Of a DNA stretch of 64,000 nt, positions 46,727 to 59,184 are shown in pieces. This DNA is from Parasponia andersonii. Taxonomy: Eukaryota; Streptophyta; Magnoliopsida; Rosales; Cannabaceae. A model generated the notes under the pieces. The model was not told the origin of the DNA. It searched no databases and saw only the letters and a program-made list of their open reading frames with translations. The stretch covers positions 904,512 through 968,511 of the forward strand of contig JXTB01000036.1 of NCBI GenBank assembly GCA_002914805.1. The letters run 5' to 3'. Numbering within the stretch: position 1 is the first letter of the stretch; every line of letters starts with the position of its first letter. A program made the position numbers and the translations under genes.

Positions 46727-49229
46727 TGTCACGACCCAAACCCCAGGGTAGTAGCAGACGGGGAAATTTTGAAATTTTTTTTTTTTTAACTCCAACCAGT
46801 GGACTTATTCCACAGTTCATAGTCACCAATAAACACAGACTGAAAAACTTTAAGAAAATCAAATTCTCAGATATTTAAATGAGCATCATTATTCATACCT
46901 CCATATCACACTAAAATGACATATATAATTACAGACATTTTCAAATTAACATACTTAATAAGAATGCTAGTAATATCCAAATATTTTACAAGACTTAAAC
47001 TCGAGTCTTGTATTCACACTCCTAGTATTATCAAGTCTTAAACTATAAATAAAAGATAACTTCTTATTCTGCTTGTTGACTGTCAATGTCACACTGGACT
47101 CTACCTGTGGAGAAAGTAGGGAGGGTGAGCATAAATTGCACAGTAGGTTACCCGATTTCCCTTTTTGGGAAAATCTTTTATAAATCTCAAAATATCTGCA
47201 TGGTTAGTAATACCGGAAAATATTTCTATAAATATTAAGGATTTAAACCATTTATAGAAAACTATGCTAAACCAAGACCAGATATACATCCGGGTTAAAT
47301 TAGATAGAAAACCATAATAAAATAAGCATAGTGCACATCACATAAATCAACATATCACATGAGTTCTCATCCTCTCATCACAACTAGAGCAACTTACACT
47401 ACATGTATTGAGTGCTCTCTGCTTGACATCTATCTCTGAAAACTAGAGGGACACCCATGTGTCAACTCTTTATCGAAACGGAGGGGCACCGAATGCCTAC
47501 GCCTACCGAATAGAGATAGTCAGAAATCAAACCCCGCGCGGGTTTACGGGCTCTCACCGAATGCAGGTGTACTAGTCTGCCTACTACAATACCGTGATGT
47601 CTAAGACGACTCTCATGCCTGATCGTATGAAATGTGCAATATATATAAAGTCTCAAACAACCATGCAGTGTTTTAACATCCTAGACATACTCTGATTTTT
47701 AGTTAAAATCCATTTTTTTTACTTTAAAAATCCAAAGTACATTTTCCATGGCTTTACCAAATTCCAAGTATAAAAACTTGTACAAAACCATATTTAAAAA
47801 TATTTAGAGTAGTCTACAATGTTTCGCAAATTCATAGTTCATCAAAATAACTATTCAAATAATTCAATTTAATAAAATCACAAAATTTCATTTTTCGAGA
47901 TAAATTCCAATTTAAATGAAAATAATAGAAAACAAGGAAATTGAATCCCCTACCTTGAAATAGTGATTATGCTGAGTTAACGATGCTAGAAATATCCTCA
48001 ATTGATCACCAAGTTGTTTAGACAGTTATTTTCGAGTCTCGTCACGTTCACTTGAAAAGTTAACTTTTCAAACGGAGTCTCGGATTGAGAAACAGAGATC
48101 ACCACTGAATTCAGAACACCCAAAAACGTTAGTTCAGATATAAAGTTCATCGAAAACGGGTCCCGGTACGGAACCGGCCCGTGGCACGCAAAACGATGCA
48201 AATCACGAGCTATTTTCTCGATTTTCGTGCCACTTCGGAAAATAATGGTATTGTATATCAAACTTCATGTCCCAACCTCACTGAGTCCAAATTTGAAGTC
48301 AGAACTCAGTTTCGAGATTCCGAACACTAAACGGGCTCAAAATCCAAAAATTATAAAAATACCATATTTTGAAAATATTTAGAAAAATACCACAATTTTA
48401 TCCCGATAATTAACTACCTTCCAGTTATTGTTTTAACACTTAAAAATCATGAGATTTCAGGTTTCAAACTCCTCTATCAGGTGGTATAATTCTCTCAGGA
48501 AAAATAACTAAATTCCGGAATAATTACGAAAATACCACAAAATTTAAATATTAAAATATTGCTACAGTAGACAACTTCTCACCGGAGCTGAGCTGGAGGC
48601 CGAGGGTGGTCAGAAATCAAAGTTGGGGTCGAGACGAATCCAACAATGGCAGTGGCACGGTGATCGGACGTCGGACGGCGGCACGGCAGGCGAAAAACCA
48701 ATCCGGTGTCGCAAACTTCCAGCTGCGATTTCTCCTGCGGCAGGCGGCAGTTCACGGCAGCAGCACTCGGCGCTGGTTCGTCGGCGTCTTCTGGTCACTA
48801 CGAATGGATGCGTCTGGCACGGCGGTGGACGGTGGAGGCTCGGGTGAACAGTTTCCGTGGGTGGCGCTTGGGGGGTTTCCGTGAGAAGAAGAGAGAAAAT
48901 GGAGGTTTTTATACAATTTTTTTAAAAAAACTGTAGCAGTGGGACACGTGGCATAATCTGATTCGACCGAAAAATAAGTTTCTGAAATTCCACTTTGGCC
49001 ACAATTTTAAAAGATTTTTTTCATTTTAGTCTCTCCTTAATTACACTCTTGTCCCCAATTTGAAATTTCTTTTTCACTTTTACCCCAAATGTACCTAGAC
49101 ATAATCTTGTCTAGATTCAACACCAAATTTATTTCTAATTTTTATTTAATTAATCCAAAAATATAAAATTACCAAAATGCTTTTGAAGTAAAATTACTTA
49201 ATTATCCTTACAAATTTTAGAATTTTACA
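46727..49229 (-). mobile_element. Solo LTR, 2503 bp, Ty3/gypsy (chromovirus-like)
   Basis: The left end TGTCACGACCC and right end TTTTACA are flanked by a perfect TATTC duplication (46722-46726 and 49230-49234). On the - strand it runs TGTAAAATTC...GGGTCGTGACA. A TATAAAA box at 48913-48907 (-) precedes a GC-rich leader (48600-48890), confirming polarity. No internal domains, so it is a solo LTR. The GC-rich leader yields several spurious open frames in both strands. Confidence 0.85.
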
Positions 49230-49234
49230 TATTC

Positions 49235-50400
49235 TCCTTTCAATTGTTGCATGCCACATAATGATACGATTTAATGACATTTTCCTTTAAAATAATACTA
49301 CGAATTCTACTACGTACTCTAATCCTAATTATTTTTTACTAACTAATTGATATAGCAGTTGGCGTTTTACTCCATTTAAATAAGTCAACTCAAATGGTAC
49401 AATCCAATTAAATATTAACAACTCAGTTAATAGATAAAAAAAAATTGTTGGGTTAGGTACCTATAGTACTACTCTTTCCCTAACTATCTTTATATAATGC
49501 TATCTAATATATATTTTAAGCTTAAAAAAGAAAACACGATTGCCTTCTTAATAATTTTTTTTCAATTCATACTAGATAGGTAAAACAATTATTTCCATTC
49601 TTATATCTCCCTATTATCATTCATTAATTGATCCAATTTATATCTGCACTTATAGTTGTGGTTTATTAAACATATAATGGTCTATCTAATGAATATTAAT
49701 ACATGTGCCTCTATTTCTTTTGGCCACCAAAGCAAAATGCAACCTAAGACTCTTCTTGATATGACGGCCAGCTTGTTACAGTACTAGCTACTGAGGTGGT
49801 TTGTTTTCACATGCATATATATTGTAATATTTTAGCAACTTTCCCAATTATCTATTAGCAAAAATTATGAAAGAGCTTACTCATCTAATTAAAGGCATAT
49901 TAATTCACATACATGCATGCCACCATTCTATGTTTGATGCTTGTCGTACACGGTCTCTCTCTCTTTCGTCTGGTTTTAAAAAAAAAATGAAAAAGAGATG
50001 CTTCTATGCTCATTTACTTCTTCTTCTTTTACTATTTGTGTTTTTGTTTAAAAGGAAATCCATCATCATTTTATTCTAATTGCCCTCTATTTGTTCCTTT
50101 TTATATGGGAATATAGCATCATCGAAAATAGAGTTATTAACTAAACGAACAAGCTCTAGCTAGCTTTAGCCATGTTAGATTTTTTATTTTAGCCTTTTCC
50201 AAATTTCAACTTTTACAATATTCCTTTAATTAGGCTAGATTATCCTAAAGTATACATTAGCTAAAGCGAATTGACACTTTCACTATTTGCCTTTTTCTTT
50301 CTTTACGATAATTGTGGCACATAAAATACATGTTAAGTATATATACCGCGCGCCATAATTTTTTACTCAAAAGTATAATTTGCTTAGGGATGTTGCTTTA
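49235..50400. other. AT-rich intergenic DNA
   Basis: No gene or element boundary seen. The short ORF at 49867-50079 has no features of a real protein. Confidence 0.55.
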
Positions 50401-50406
50401 CGTTAT

Positions 50407-50585
50407 AAAAAATTAGAGTTTAATTCATATATTAATATGGGGCACATATCCCGCAAAGAAAGGACGAAACAATAGAATATCAATCTAGCAAAAAAAATAA
50501 AATGAAAAGAAAAAATAAGGAGCCAAATTAAGAAAGAATCTCTCCTAAAAAAGCACTTGATCTTAGCTAAAAGGCTAGCCGCACA
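50407..50585 (-). pseudogene. U2 snRNA pseudogene
   Basis: On the - strand, 50580-50554 reads GGCTAGCCTTTTAGCTAAGATCAAGTG, with 'CCTTTT.GCTAAGATCAAGTG' as in the 5' end of U2 snRNA. At 50452-50407 it reads GATATGTG..CC, then ATTAAACTCTA and TTTTTT, matching the U2 GATATGTGGGCC...GATATTAAACTCTATTTTTT block. The normal 29-nt spacer, which holds the GTAGTA branch-site-pairing sequence, is replaced by about 100 nt of T-rich sequence. The 3' stem-loops are not recognisable. No upstream sequence element of a plant snRNA promoter was found. Confidence 0.65.
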
Positions 50586-50599
50586 CATTATATATTATA

Positions 50600-52873
50600 A
50601 TGTCTTTTAGGCAAGCAGCACGATAGGTTATGTCAATACTAGGCCAGTACGATCTCAGGACATAAATCAAACTGTCAAAGTACGTAGCAAACCATATATA
50701 AATAGTCTGAGAGCAATTTTTTTCATTTAATTAATCCACGCTAATTCTTTAGACTGGTTAGTTTAAGAATACGAATTTGCTTTCAGCGACAATCGTTTTG
50801 GAAAAAGAAAATTCCACGGTTATTGCATGTCTCTGAATGTTTGCGCAATCAATGATTTCATCCAATAAAAAAAACCAACACTACAAATGTTAAAATATTC
50901 AAATCGTTCTAAAGAATATAAATTCATCGTCCTAGATATAAATTAGTACGTGTTAGCTAGCATACGTTCTTTTGGAGTTTTTTTTTCTTAATTAATCGAA
51001 AACAAATTCATTCATTCTAATAACCCAATATGCTTATATATACACAGATTACCTACAAATAAATCACAATAGTGAATAATTACTTTTTTTTGTTTTTTGA
51101 AGTAAAAGCGGAAATTCTTTATTGAGATAAGTCATTTGCTACAAGGAGAGTGACAGAACTTGGAATTATACATAGTAGAAGAAGTGCTAGAAACATATTT
51201 AGTGAGTGCAACCTCGTTAACCGATCTAAGAACGAAATTATATGTACGACCTACCGATTCTCAATAAAGATTTAATATCGATAATTATTTACACCACTGA
51301 AAAAACTTCTTAATTATAATATATACAAATATGTATATATGACGTGCACATAATCTGTATAAGGAGAAAATGAGGAGCTCTACTATAACCAAAACGGTTG
51401 CTTAACTATTGTATTAGCCATGTTTTACTGAGAAAAAAAAATCATATCTTTTTTTTTTCTCCCTCTCTCTCAAAAAGTTCGTCTTCTTCCTTAATAATCT
51501 TTTTATCACTATCTCTATCTCACAGGAGAGGGGATAATAGGATTTCTCTTATTTATTATTTACTTTTAATAGGCATTCTATCTGTGTAAAAATCTTGTTC
51601 TTAAGATTTATTTTTATAGAGTTTTGTAATATCAGATTTTAGATCTATATAAATTTTTTTTGATTTTGTTTATTATCCAATTAGATTTTAAATCTACATG
51701 GATTTTATTTATTTTTTATTTGTCTTTTATATGTTTTTTTTAGATATATATTTTTTGTAATTCAAATTTAGAATAAATTCAATATATGTACTACATAGTT
51801 CACAAAGATTAAGTTTATCAGGGTTGGTCATATGGTGCATCAAGATGATTAAAATTTAGATTTTATGAGGTCTTTGAGATTCAGTATCCATATGGTAGCA
51901 ATTAATTTCAAAATTTATTACAAGTAGAGTAAATTTCTATAATATTATATTTAACAATATTGCTAATTATACAAATTCTTTATTAAGAGATAGCGATGGT
52001 AGCTCTTATTATTTTATCTTTCATTCCTGAAATCAAGCGATCTATATAAGTGCAAAGATTAGTTTTGTAATTAGGAAATTTCTATTTGTATTGCTTGCAC
52101 TATAGCAATAATTGATTTATTTTAATAATAATTTTCTTTTTTGACCTCCCAAAAAAAAGGAGTTCTTCCAAAATTTTCTTTGACTCTTTCATCAAATCAC
52201 ATCCAACATTGGCGGTATTTTAATTGATGCATATGATGGAAAATATAAATTCTTTCAAATATGGATCTTACAAAGTTCAAATCTTAAAGAAAACAACCAA
52301 ATTTTTCTTTTTTAAAAACAATGAACTATTAGAAAAGAAAAGAAAAAAATAAAATTCAATATGCATCAACTTCACTACGCGTAAGGGCTTTCCTATTAAA
52401 ACGGCATAATATATTCCGCATACATATCATATGTTCTGTACTTTTTTTTGACGCATTATATTATATTATATTATATTATATACTATAGCTGTTAATATTT
52501 ACATTGATTATATATATATATGTAATCTTTGTTGGAATATACATACAAATGTGAACCTTGATCGTTATACATATTATATAATAATAACTAGACACAGATA
52601 TATCTACAATTATATAGTTGCTCGAAATGACGCTCGATACAATTGGTTTCTGGCAAAGGACTTTCTTATATGTATAGATGAAGTTTTTGGGGCTATGATT
52701 CTTTTTTATCTTGGGTTAGGTAGTGATGAGCATGACATATTCTAGTGGAGACTACCTTTCCCTTGATTCCCACTTGGATATATACAAAATAAATCATGAG
52801 ATAAAAGCTAAGCGATAAAGTTTTGTGGTGTATTCCATATTAGCCAGAAATAAATAAATAAAAGTATGTGGTG
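50600..52873. other. AT-rich intergenic DNA
   Basis: No supported gene. It includes CT-rich sequence (51455-51525) and a 5-bp TATAT-type microsatellite (52456-52482). Confidence 0.55.
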
Positions 52874-52878
52874 TATAT

Positions 52879-53759
52879 TGTTGGAGCGGTTTCGCACCAG
52901 TCGTCCACGTGTCATGAACTGCTGATGCTGGATTCTCCAACTGTTCACGTGCCCTTGCTAATTCACAAATCTCTGAACTCCAAGCAGGATCGGAGAGGCG
53001 GGGGTGGCTACCTGCAAAGACTCTCCGATGCTTAAGTCAATGGTTTTTCTTTGCGTTTTTGGTAGCAAGGAGAAAAATATATCAGTTCATAAACTTATCT
53101 CTTTTTCGTGTTTTCTTCTTTTTTCTTCTGCTCTCAGACTGTCTTTTTCCTTGGAAAGGTTTTTTTTGTACCAAAGAAAGCAACATGCCTCCTTTGAATG
53201 CGTAACTTTTATATATGTAGTCCTCTGATCATCAACAGTGTTCTTCTCCATCTTTTGAAAAGTAAAATAAAATATTTTTTAGTACCTTTCACTCCCAGAT
53301 CTTTTTAAACCATCATGGGCCGAGATTTCTGTGACCTCTTCTGTGCTACCGCGGCCTGATTTCCGCCGCCTCCTATCGTTTCAATCCGTCAGGAGCGAGA
53401 TTTGGGCACATCGCCGTTCTGTCAGGACGGCTTGTCCCTGCGCGCGCACCTACCCAGAAACGCATTAAATGCCCTGTCGGGGTCCGGAGCCGTGGGGCTG
53501 TCTTCCATTGCATCCAGTCTGAAGACCCTTGGGGCTTCTGATCCCTACGACAGTTGAGGCGAGGGTCGCTGTTCCTAGACAGCAGACCCTTGGGGCTTCG
53601 GACCGCCAGCTGTCATGGACTCGAGGTCTGACCGATTGAACCGTTTGGGATCAGTGATGGATTCTGCCTTAAATTCGGAAGACCCACATGCCGATGTCGG
53701 GATCACGTGCGATCCGCGTGACCCTTCTCACGGTTCGAGGCTCAGGAATGGGCCCCACA
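52879..53759 (+). mobile_element. Probable solo LTR, 881 bp
   Basis: It begins TGTTGGAGCGG and ends GGGCCCCACA, with TATAT on both sides (52874-52878 and 53760-53764). The segment is far more GC-rich than its flanks, with a 'gactctccgatgcttaagtcaatgg' block as in Ty3/gypsy LTRs of several eudicots. The target duplication is low-complexity, so the ends are less certain than for the other LTRs. Orientation is tentative. Confidence 0.6.
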
Positions 53760-53764
53760 TATAT

Positions 53765-54449
53765 CATGGAATTTACGAGTTGCCCCCACCAAATCCCGTC
53801 TGGTAGGCCCAGAAAATAAATAACTTATGTTGTAAAGTTACAAAGAAAAGTATGACCAGGAAATGGAAAATCAAGCTGCTGATGTGGATCTGTCCTCCAA
53901 GATCCAAACACCTCCGTGAAATGACAAATTTAATCATTCTTTTACATATATATATATATATATACACACACGTATACACACATTAGCCGGAGAAAAAAAT
54001 GAAAAATGAAATGAGAAAAAATAAAAAAAGGAATCTGTGTCCCAACTATTTGTTTATTTATTTATTTTTCCTTTATATACCCTTTGCCGGTTGAGATTAA
54101 TTTGGACAATGAGCTGTGCACTAATGATTAGAATCGTATACTCGATATGAATCATAAATTACAATTTAGCTTGAGATTGGCTGAAAATTATAGATATTAA
54201 ATTCTAGAAGATATTAAAATCTAACTAAAGTGACATATACCTGGATTAGTTTTATTCATTTACTTTAACTTGATGTGATTTGATTCAATCCCAGCTAATT
54301 GCCTCTTATCTTATAGCATATATAAAGACGATATGTAATCCGTTTACAAGGAGTTAAAAATTATTATTTATACATAACAATTTTGTTGCGACAAAGTTTG
54401 AATTTTTAAATCATATAAGAGTCAAATATCTTGTTCGAAACTAAGTGGC
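53765..54449. other. AT-rich intergenic DNA
   Basis: It holds a (TA)n run (53944-53964) and no gene. Confidence 0.55.
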
Positions 54450-54458
54450 TGTTACAGA

Positions 54459-55010
54459 GGGATAATAACAAAAATATCTCTGGAGTTTTGATAAAATATT
54501 CAATATATTTTTTTAATTTTCGTAAATTACAAAAATATTCTTTTTAATTAACAAATTAATACCAATTTCACCTTTATAGTTTATTAGTTCAAATTAACAA
54601 ATAAAATATCAAAATTACTCTTTTCTTAAACTTGGAACAAACAAATTTTTTTTTGAAATGGCCAAAATACCATTATCTAGATACAATTAAATAGCTAAAA
54701 AATGAAAAAAAAAATTATATAAGATTTTTCTTCACCGAATCTTCTTATTCTTAGTCATTTTTCTCTTCCATGTACTACTATTTTTTTTCACTGAATACTA
54801 TTTATTACTCTTTAAGCAATATTTATTTTGTTACAAGTTTAAAAAGAGGGTAATTTTAATATTTTGTATGTTAATTTTGACCAAATAAGCTAGATAAGTG
54901 AAATTTATATTTATTTGTCAATCAAATAATATATTTTTATAATTTATGAAAATTATAGGAATATATTAAACATTTCATCAAAACTCAAAAGATATTTTTG
55001 TTAGTATCCC
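54459..55010. mobile_element. Mutator-type MITE with long terminal inverted repeats
   Basis: The outer ends GGGATAATAACAAAAATATCT and, reversed, GGGATACTAACAAAAATATCT are followed by further complementary sequence (GAGTTTTGAT.AAAT.TT.AATATATT and beyond), so the arms run well past 50 bp. The flanking 9-mers TGTTACAGA (54450-54458) and TATTACAAA (55011-55019) match at 7 of 9. No coding capacity. Confidence 0.78.
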
Positions 55011-55019
55011 TATTACAAA

Positions 55020-55459
55020 GGATACTCTACGAAACTAAATGAAATTAAATTAAGTGAGTTTGCAGCATTTTTTAACCCAAAATTTTTATACTAATTGATG
55101 TGGGATATGATTTTAAATCACTCGACGTTATTATTTTAAATTAGCGGAACCATACCGTAGTATAAAGAACATGTTCGCGATGTAAATTATTACTCTACGA
55201 ATTTGTAACATTAGTTGGTGTAGAATTTCGACATAAAATCTGCATCTTTGTTAGGAAGAATCTAGCTATGTATCCCATATCCGCTGCTTGAGGTTACTAG
55301 CAACATAACAAGGACATTGGTATAGTAGGCTTCGTTATTTGGTATTTCGTGTCAAAGATATGTCATAATAAATGATAATGGCACATATTTATTCTTTTTT
55401 TGGGTCATATTTATATTAGTCTGTACACTAGGCTTAAGCAATGCATCGGCTCTCTATAT
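55020..55459. other. Intergenic DNA
   Basis: No gene or repeat recognised between the MITE and the Tat-like element. Confidence 0.5.
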
Positions 55460-55464
55460 ACAGT

Positions 55465-56146
55465 TGTTGATGGAGGTTTTGTCAACAATAAATTTAGAAA
55501 AAATTATAAGATGTGGTTTGTGTGAATTGAGTTATTAATCAAAGTAAGTAAAAGAGGCAAAGATTTTATAGTGGTTCAGCCCCGAAAAAGATGAGCTTAC
55601 GTCTACTGTTTTTCACTATTTTCTGGAAAATTACAAGAACTCAAAATTACAATGTGTTGTCTGGAAAGAAGAAAATACATAAGAATTCTTTAACTTTTCT
55701 AGATTCGGAAAAAAAAAGTAAGTCCTCCTCTTACTTAAACATTGAACTCTTTTTATATAGATGAAGATAACTCAATATTCCCAATTGTGAGAATGGGTAA
55801 CTATACAATCGGGTAATACAATTTGAGTAACAACATAATTGGATAATTACTTAAATTGAGTAACTGGTTGAACTTGAAAGAGAAACTTTTGTTTCCCTTT
55901 CCTTATAGGTAACCCGTTTGACGAAACAGAGACTAGTTTCCTTTTCTTTCGGGTCACACATAACCTATTCGGAGGAGGTCGCACATAACTCCTGCGGTAG
56001 AGGTCGCACATAACCTATTTGGATGAGGTCACATAACCTATTGGTGGAGGTCGCACATAAGCTATTTGGATGAGGTCGCACAACTTATGCGGTAGAGGTC
56101 GCACATAACCTATGCGACCTAGCATAGGATTTTAGACCGCACAACA
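55465..56146 (-). repeat. Tat-like 3' LTR (682 bp)
   Basis: TGTTGATGGAGG...GCACAACA, closely alike to the 5' LTR. It has about seven imperfect copies of a 25-bp 'gaggtcgcacataacctatt' unit near its right end (55965-56135), more than the other LTR. Confidence 0.92.
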
Positions 56147-56162
56147 ATTGCCCCCCAGCTCC
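56147..56162 (-). other. Polypurine tract
   Basis: On the - strand GGAGCTGGGGGGCAAT directly precedes the 3' LTR, the expected plus-strand primer of the element. Confidence 0.75.
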
Positions 56163-57049
56163 ATTAGTTTTTAAGGACAAAATGGAGCTTCCTTTTAATA
56201 TAAGTGGGTACGAACTTAAAAAATGCGATGTCACGACCTACACTTGAGATCCTTGAAGAGTCGAAGAGTCGCCAGATCTCAAATTTCACCTTCCTCAAGA
56301 TCACGCGCACCTTTTTTCTGACAGATGAAAACACGTGTCGCCTTTTCTAAGAAAAATAGCAGAACTCGAGGAGACTCAAGAATATCGATGATGCCAACCG
56401 TCGTTTTTAAACCGAATCTTTTCAAATTTCGAAAGATACTGATTTAATTTCGGAAAAAATCAAATCCCGCGTGAACTTCGGCCTTTAGATCTGAAAATCA
56501 AGTACCTTGATCTACGGCTGTGATTTAGCGATGCTCGAGGAATAAATATCAGAAATCAATCCGCTTCTGCCTCTTCATTATAGACTCGTTTTCCATCTCT
56601 CTAAAATTCAGAAATATTTCAAATCCTACAGCGCCGTTTCATTCTTCAGCTTGCACAGTTCCAGTATTTTCTTCGACGGAGTTCAGACCATATCTCAATC
56701 CCTCCGCTTTCGAAGAAAGGTTAGTTTATTTCTTCTCTCCTATTATTTTTCGTCTGTTCTTGAAAAAACTTAGTTTCAATTTCTAGGAATAGAAACACAT
56801 CCAATATTCGAACGAACTGGAATGAGAATTTTTCTAGATCCCCCTTTACCAGTTCATAGAATAGACTTACTAGATAATGATCAAGGAAAAACTCGTGAAA
56901 AAGAGTTTCTAGGGTCTGATACCCTATTTACCTATTTTTTGATGAGCTTGCCTGTTAGTGCAATCCTAGGGTGAACCCCCAAAATTTACTAACACAGTGA
57001 AAATCCTTGATGCTCGCATAGGACTAAATCCATCCGTATTTCTTTTCAG
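56163..57049 (+). promoter_or_regulatory. Promoter-like region, 5' UTR and leader intron of the antisense gene
   Basis: The leader exon ends at GAAAG|GTTAGT (56719/56720). The intron ends TTTTCAG at 57049, right before the ATG at 57050. Upstream, 56570-56710 has a CT-rich, GC-richer leader composition after AT-rich DNA. This suggests a polymerase-II gene with its own promoter inside the retrotransposon; no TATA box is called with confidence. Confidence 0.5.
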
Positions 57050-59184
57050 ATGTCTAGTAGTAAGGATTTTAGGGAAGGGAATGCATTTTCTGGAGAATCT
57101 GACTCCAGTGTTAGCTCCATTAACCTCGAAGACTACCTCGAACCAGAACCCGAGGTAGAGATAACATGAGTCAGGCAAAATAGTCCTCGTATAGGCGACC
57201 TCCCTCGGGACCAGTAGCCTCGACACATTAGGGATGCCCCTGCCTTCTCATCAGGATATCAATACATAGAGGGGAATTGGTCATGTACCAACATAAGGAC
57301 GAGCTGCACATCAAACAAGCTCAGCAAAATCGTGTGCAGCTATAAGATTGTCATTCCTCTTTGCCTGCCCATGGAATTCAACCGACCACACACACCACCA
57401 CATGGAATTACTTCTTTTTCTGAAGCAGTTCTCAAGTGCGGTGTCCACCTTCCACTGCATCCGTACATAAAATCAATTATTGACTACTATGGGGTCGTCC
57501 CTTTCCAATTGACCCCTAATACATATAGATACATGGTAGGTTTATACATACTTTACTACAAGCTAGGTTTAGAGACCCATTTTCCTGAAGAGTTCGCTTG
57601 GTTTTACCAAGTGAAATCAAACTCGTCAGATCTTGGCTTCTTTTATGCAAGTAAATGGTCGAACCAAGCAATAAAAACGATCTACGGGGTTCGCAACAAT
57701 ATGGGAAAATGGAAAATTCTATTTTTCCACTTTAACTATGCGGATAACGACTTCTTTCAAAACCCCGATAGGTAATTTTCCAATTTTCACCTTTTTTTAT
57801 TTTGTTATTTTTATCCTGATCGCACTCGTATGTTATCGCAGACAACAGGGAACGGCCTGGACTTTCTAAGGAATAGCTCGCAAGGGTGTACAAAATCAAT
57901 GACCTTCCAATCGAGGAATTTGATTGGAAGGTACTTGGAACTTCTAGAAACCTGGTCGTTTGCGGTCTGCTTCTAAAGGGAGCCGCGTTTCCTAATACCC
58001 CTGTCCGTTCGTCCAGACCTTCGAGATCTTCAAGCTCGAAGAAAAAGACGCCAAGGAAAAAGACGGATACAGGTGCCTCGTCTTCCAGACTTAGGAAACG
58101 AAAAGCACCTGCCACCCCTCCAGTTTCGGAATCTTCCTCTCCAGAAACAACGTCACCACCAGCTCCTCAACTAGCTCCTCAATAAGAAGGTAATCATATA
58201 TACATTTTCTATTTATCATTGTATTATATCACCTCGCTCACTGACATATCTGTACAGAGATGGTTATTAGTAGCGGTCTGCGAGCACCACCCTCTACTCT
58301 CGGGTCCATGGCAAAATCTAAGACACCCGAGAGCACTCCATCATCGAAAGGGAAAGAGAAGGTCGACAATTCCAAAAAATGAAAAGTTACCTTCAAGGAC
58401 ATCCCGGCAAGCTCGCCTCCTCCACAGCCTCAGACATCGAGCCACTCTGAACTACCCAAAGAGGCTGCCACCTATTCGAAACCGATCCTGGCAGATAAAG
58501 ATAAGCTCTTTGCACTCCTCAATCAACTTCCAGAGAAGGCTGGTATGAGCGCAACCTTCATTGATCGCTTCACTTCCGAGGAGGGCTGGGAGTGGATGAA
58601 GCGACGTTCTGCCAAGGTTGCTTTTGGTTCTACGATGAGGATGCTGGCCAGTGTAAGTACCTTTTTGTCCTCCCCTCAAATGTATTTTTTCTTGGTATTA
58701 ATGACTATATTTTCAGACCATGGCTGCTGCTGTCCTGATGCACGACCCGGTGCTCGAATGCTTGGAGACGGCCGAAAAAGTTGAAGAGATAACCCAAGCA
58801 TTCGAGAACTTGGAGAAAGCTCGGGATGAGGAGAAAACAGCCTTCAACTTGGAGAGGCAGCAGCTGCTTGAAAACCTGGCCAAGGAGAACCTCGAGGAGA
58901 AAGTCAAAGAGCTCAAGAAAACCATCTCTGAGCATCCGGAACGTATGAGGGAGGCAATCACTGAGGCGGTTCACAAAGCTATCGAAGAGTTCAAGACGAC
59001 CGAAGTCATAGAGCTCGAAGATAAAGCTAGTGACATCCCCTCATCGACCATCATTTTTAACATCTTCTGCGAGCATCCGGATTTTGACTTCTCCATCCTT
59101 GGCGAGGACGTGGTCGAGCTCGTCCAGAGTTAGAGGAAGGATACTGCCAAGGCTGGAGATGGCAGTGCGAGTACTTCCGCATAG
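57050..59184 (+). pseudogene. Antisense gene (aORF) of the Tat-like element, Transposase_28-like
   Basis: Inferred exons are 57050-57771, 57842-58189, 58258-58652 and 58717-59184, each with GT-AG signals. Exon 1 holds FSEAVLKCGVHLPLHPYIKS, then YGVVPFQLTPNTYRYMVG and EEFAWFYQVK, the pattern of the putative gypsy-type transposon domain (PF04195). Exon 2 is Ser/Lys-rich (SSKKKTPRKK). Exons 3-4 hold the segment DRFTSEEGWEWMK, then a Glu/Lys-rich coiled coil (58770-58990) and FDFSILGEDV near the end. Stops occur at 57167 (TGA), about 57212, in exon 2 (about 57873 and 58183), in exon 3 (about 58379) and at 59131. The exon 1-2 junction does not keep frame, so this is a pseudogene. The protein's role is unknown. 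Confidence 0.7.

Noticed and set aside
48606-48936. Cluster of overlapping GC-rich ORFs as a gene
   Set aside because: They lie in the transcribed leader of a minus-strand LTR with a defined target duplication.
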